DNA of 6,764 bases from positions 1 to 6,764 of the forward strand of contig CAMLOB010000214.1 in the NCBI GenBank assembly GCA_946481475.1, read 5' to 3'. A program made the translations under genes and the position numbers. The notes under the pieces are model-generated. The model was not told the DNA's origin and searched no databases. It saw only the letters and a program-made list of their open reading frames with translations. Positions 5,490-6,764 of the stretch are shown here, in pieces. How positions within the stretch are numbered: position 1 is the first letter of the stretch; the number at the start of each line of letters is the position of its first letter. Origin of the DNA: an uncultured Chlorobiota bacterium. Lineage in GTDB: Bacteria; Bacteroidota; Kapaibacteriia; OLB7.

Positions 5490-5954
5490 TCAATACAACA
5501 CAAGATAGGCATCAAGGACCACCCCCTGCACGGCCAGGCCCAGCGTCACGTTTCCTCCCGGAAGATCGTCCCAGATGTTTTCGGAAACGATCCACGCAGA
5601 CCCGGATGCCGGCGTTGCGACGCGGCTGTTTCCTATCAACACATCGTTGGTGCAGTCGTAGAGACGGGCAACGTTCTCGGCAAATGAAGCGGTCCCGTTC
5701 GACCAGAACAGCACCATCAGGACAGCCGAGTCGACATGCCGGTAGTTCTCCTTGTTGAAACCGGGAAAAGAGATAAGGTCAAGAGGGGCCGGGGATGTTG
5801 TGTCATTCAGAGAGAAGAGACTCCCCGGATTGATGGAAAATTTGAGCCGGATCTCATCGGTCTCGGGACCGGACGGGGCATCACGACACCCCGGAACGAC
5901 GAAGGGGAGGAAGAGGAGAACGGAAGCAAGCAACGACAGTAATCTCTTGTTCAT
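5490..5954 (-). CDS. Small predicted lipoprotein, unknown function
   Basis: Encodes 154 residues. MNKRLLSLLASVLLFLPFVV followed by PGC is a lipoprotein signal peptide: two basic residues, a hydrophobic core, and a lipobox-like V-P-G-C with the lipidated Cys at 23. A short polar linker (RDAPSGPETDE) follows. The mature domain of about 120 residues has beta-strand-like segments (EIRLKFSINPG, AVLMVLFWSNGT, SAWIVSE, NVTLGLAVQGVVLDAYLVLY). It contains one further Cys (C101). The ATG at 5954 has AGGAG 7 nt upstream. I do not recognise a family. Export to the periplasmic face of the inner or outer membrane is inferred from the signal. It lies 80 bp upstream of the VIT gene in the same direction, but a hairpin and possible promoter between them suggest separate transcription. 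An interrupted palindrome lies just before its ribosome site. Confidence 0.85.
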   Translation of the reverse strand: MNKRLLSLLASVLLFLPFVVPGCRDAPSGPETDEIRLKFSINPGSLFSLNDTTSPAPLDLISFPGFNKENYRHVDSAVLMVLFWSNGTASFAENVARLYDCTNDVLIGNSRVATPASGSAWIVSENIWDDLPGGNVTLGLAVQGVVLDAYLVLY

Positions 5955-5971
5955 AGTCGGGCTCCTGAATA

Positions 5972-5993
5972 TTGAAATCGGAATTCCTTTCAA
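5972..5993. promoter_or_regulatory. Interrupted palindrome in the lipoprotein leader, possible operator
   Basis: TTGAAA (5972-5977), TC, GGAATTCC (5980-5987) and TTTCAA (5988-5993). If the 2-bp TC insertion is removed, the 20 remaining bases form a perfect palindrome. It lies 18-39 bp upstream of the lipoprotein start codon, where a promoter or repressor site would be expected. The symmetry is seen directly; protein binding is inferred. It could instead be an mRNA hairpin. Confidence 0.4.
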
Positions 5994-6070
5994 GAACACC
6001 TGAAGTGATCGGCCGTCACCCCCGTTCCACAAAATTTCTCTTCGCTCCCCTGCCTGCCGTCCCGGCGACG

Positions 6071-6484
6071 CTATTTCCGGTCTCCGTAGAACTCCCGCAC
6101 TTTGGCGGCCATCTGCGGCTGGGTCATCTTGTCGGCCGTCTCCACACCGGCAATGCGATCCCGCAGGATATGCGTCCCTTCCAGTTCCTTTTTCAACTCT
6201 CCCTTTGCCAGACCCGGACCGAAGATGAAGATGGAATCGACCCCCTTGAGCCTGTCGATCACGTTCCGGTAGTACCGGTCAAGCTGGTGTCTGAACTGCC
6301 GCTCGTTCCGGGTTTCGGCACTGGTGTCCTGCGGTCCCCACGGAGTCTTCGCCCGTGCTCCCCCTTCCATCTTCGGAGGGTTCTCCGCATCCGATTCCAC
6401 AACTTCCACATGCTCCCCCCCGTTGTTCAGCGCAATGATCACAGCATGACGGTGATCGATCCAGATTCCGACTCTTTGCTCCAT
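6071..6484 (-). CDS. Bacterial release-factor-like (eRF1-domain-like) protein
   Basis: Encodes 137 residues. It opens with VGIWIDHRHAVIIAL (5-19), the strand-turn-strand start seen in small bacterial proteins related to the archaeo-eukaryotic release factor/Pelota fold. A variable acidic and Gly-rich stretch follows (about 25-60). Then come a helix with FRHQLDRYYRNVIDRL (64-79), the strand DSIFIFGPGLAKGELKKELE (83-102) with the characteristic GPG-x-AK turn, and the end DKMTQPQMAAKVREFYG (118-134). Such proteins are thought to act on ribosomes or tRNA, but this branch is not characterised, and I see no GGQ peptidyl-tRNA hydrolysis motif. The ATG at 6484 is fixed by a perfect AAGGAGG 5 nt upstream. 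The gene stands alone: 97 bp from the GNAT gene upstream and 116 bp from the lipoprotein gene downstream. Gene confidence is high, family moderate. Confidence 0.8.
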   Translation of the reverse strand: MEQRVGIWIDHRHAVIIALNNGGEHVEVVESDAENPPKMEGGARAKTPWGPQDTSAETRNERQFRHQLDRYYRNVIDRLKGVDSIFIFGPGLAKGELKKELEGTHILRDRIAGVETADKMTQPQMAAKVREFYGDRK

Positions 6485-6531
6485 GGCTTCCTCCTTGTTC
6501 GATTCATATGTTGGCAGGTTTTTCACGCAGA

Positions 6532-6550
6532 CAGATCATCGGCTGATCTG
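6532..6550. other. Inverted repeat between the GNAT and release-factor-like genes
   Basis: CAGATCA (6532-6538) and TGATCTG (6544-6550) are a perfect 7-bp inverted repeat with a 5-nt loop. It lies 30 bp after the GNAT stop and about 50 bp before the release-factor-like start on the minus strand. A competing 6-bp pair, CGCAGA and TCTGCG, overlaps it. No T-tract follows on the minus strand, so an intrinsic terminator is not well supported. An operator is equally possible. Confidence 0.4.
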
Positions 6551-6580
6551 CGGCATCAACTCCGGATTCCCTCCCCCCCG

Positions 6581-6764
6581 CTATACGTTCACTCCATCGG
6601 CCAGAATGTCCCGATACTCCGTGTGAGTCCGCAACCACGATGCGAGGAACGGACAGAGAGGAATCACTCGCAGACCGTTCTCGCGAGCGAACTCCATCAC
6701 ACTCCGGGCCAGCAGCGAACCGATCCCCCGACCTTCCAGAGAGACCGGTACCTCCGTATGGGTA
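6581..6764 (-). CDS. Small GNAT N-acetyltransferase, 3' part only
   Basis: The last 60 residues of a protein whose start lies beyond the right edge; the first complete codon ends at 6763 and the stop TAG is at 6581-6583. The visible part reads HTEVPVSLEGRGIGSLLARS, which contains the acetyl-CoA pyrophosphate-binding loop (GRGIGS) of GNAT enzymes. It continues with a helix (VMEFARENGL) and then RVIPLCPFLASWLRTHTEYR. The PLCPF element followed by a His/Glu-Tyr segment is typical of the small (about 90-100 residue) single-domain GNAT group related to Gtn/YjdJ (COG2388). Such proteins transfer acetyl from acetyl-CoA to an amine; the substrate is unknown. The predicted missing part is about 30-40 residues. 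A run of seven G lies directly after the stop on the coding strand. Confidence 0.85.
   Translation of the reverse strand, partial: THTEVPVSLEGRGIGSLLARSVMEFARENGLRVIPLCPFLASWLRTHTEYRDILADGVNV

Noticed and set aside
6573..6579. C7 tract after the GNAT stop as a phase-variable element
   Set aside because: It lies outside the coding region, just after the stop, so slippage there would not change a protein.

Overview
The window looks like chromosome of a Gram-negative bacterium with about 57-58% GC. Two secreted proteins with beta-barrel character and one lipoprotein imply an outer membrane. Two intergenic matches to the Bacteroidota-type -7 promoter element (TAnnTTTG), both on the strand of the gene they precede, and the general character of the secreted proteins suggest the Bacteroidota/Chlorobiota side of the bacterial tree. 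That placement is an inference with low to moderate confidence. I see no rRNA, tRNA, CRISPR array, transposase, integrase or phage gene.

Left part, + strand: an octamer tandem repeat (1-63) runs off the left edge. It is followed by a leader with an inverted repeat covering the ribosome binding site of the first gene. Then come two secreted beta-barrel-like proteins in tandem (180-995 and 1070-1921). The second converges on the minus-strand block across a 28-bp gap with a small inverted repeat.

Middle, minus strand: an SPFH/band-7 protein without a transmembrane anchor (2872-3915) overlaps by 17 bp the start of a divergent NAD-kinase-fold protein (1950-2888), so the two are very likely translated together. 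This pair is the most interesting candidate functional unit here. The 283 bp upstream of it contain no gene. They hold a terminator-like hairpin, a possible -7 element and an ordered two-unit heptamer array (4131-4193).

Right part, minus strand: a VIT1/CCC1-type iron/manganese transporter (4627-5409) is followed after 32 bp by a small DUF4260-type membrane protein (4199-4594). Upstream lie a small lipoprotein (5490-5954) with a palindrome in its leader, a bacterial release-factor-like (eRF1-domain-like) protein (6071-6484), and the C-terminal 60 residues of a small GNAT acetyltransferase that runs off the right edge (6581-6764).

Most genes are ordinary housekeeping or accessory genes. The SPFH/NAD-kinase overlap, the two TGAG-anchored short tandem repeat arrays, the SD-covering inverted repeat and the G8 tract in the first barrel gene are what deserve a second look. 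I do not see a clear new defence or mobile system.
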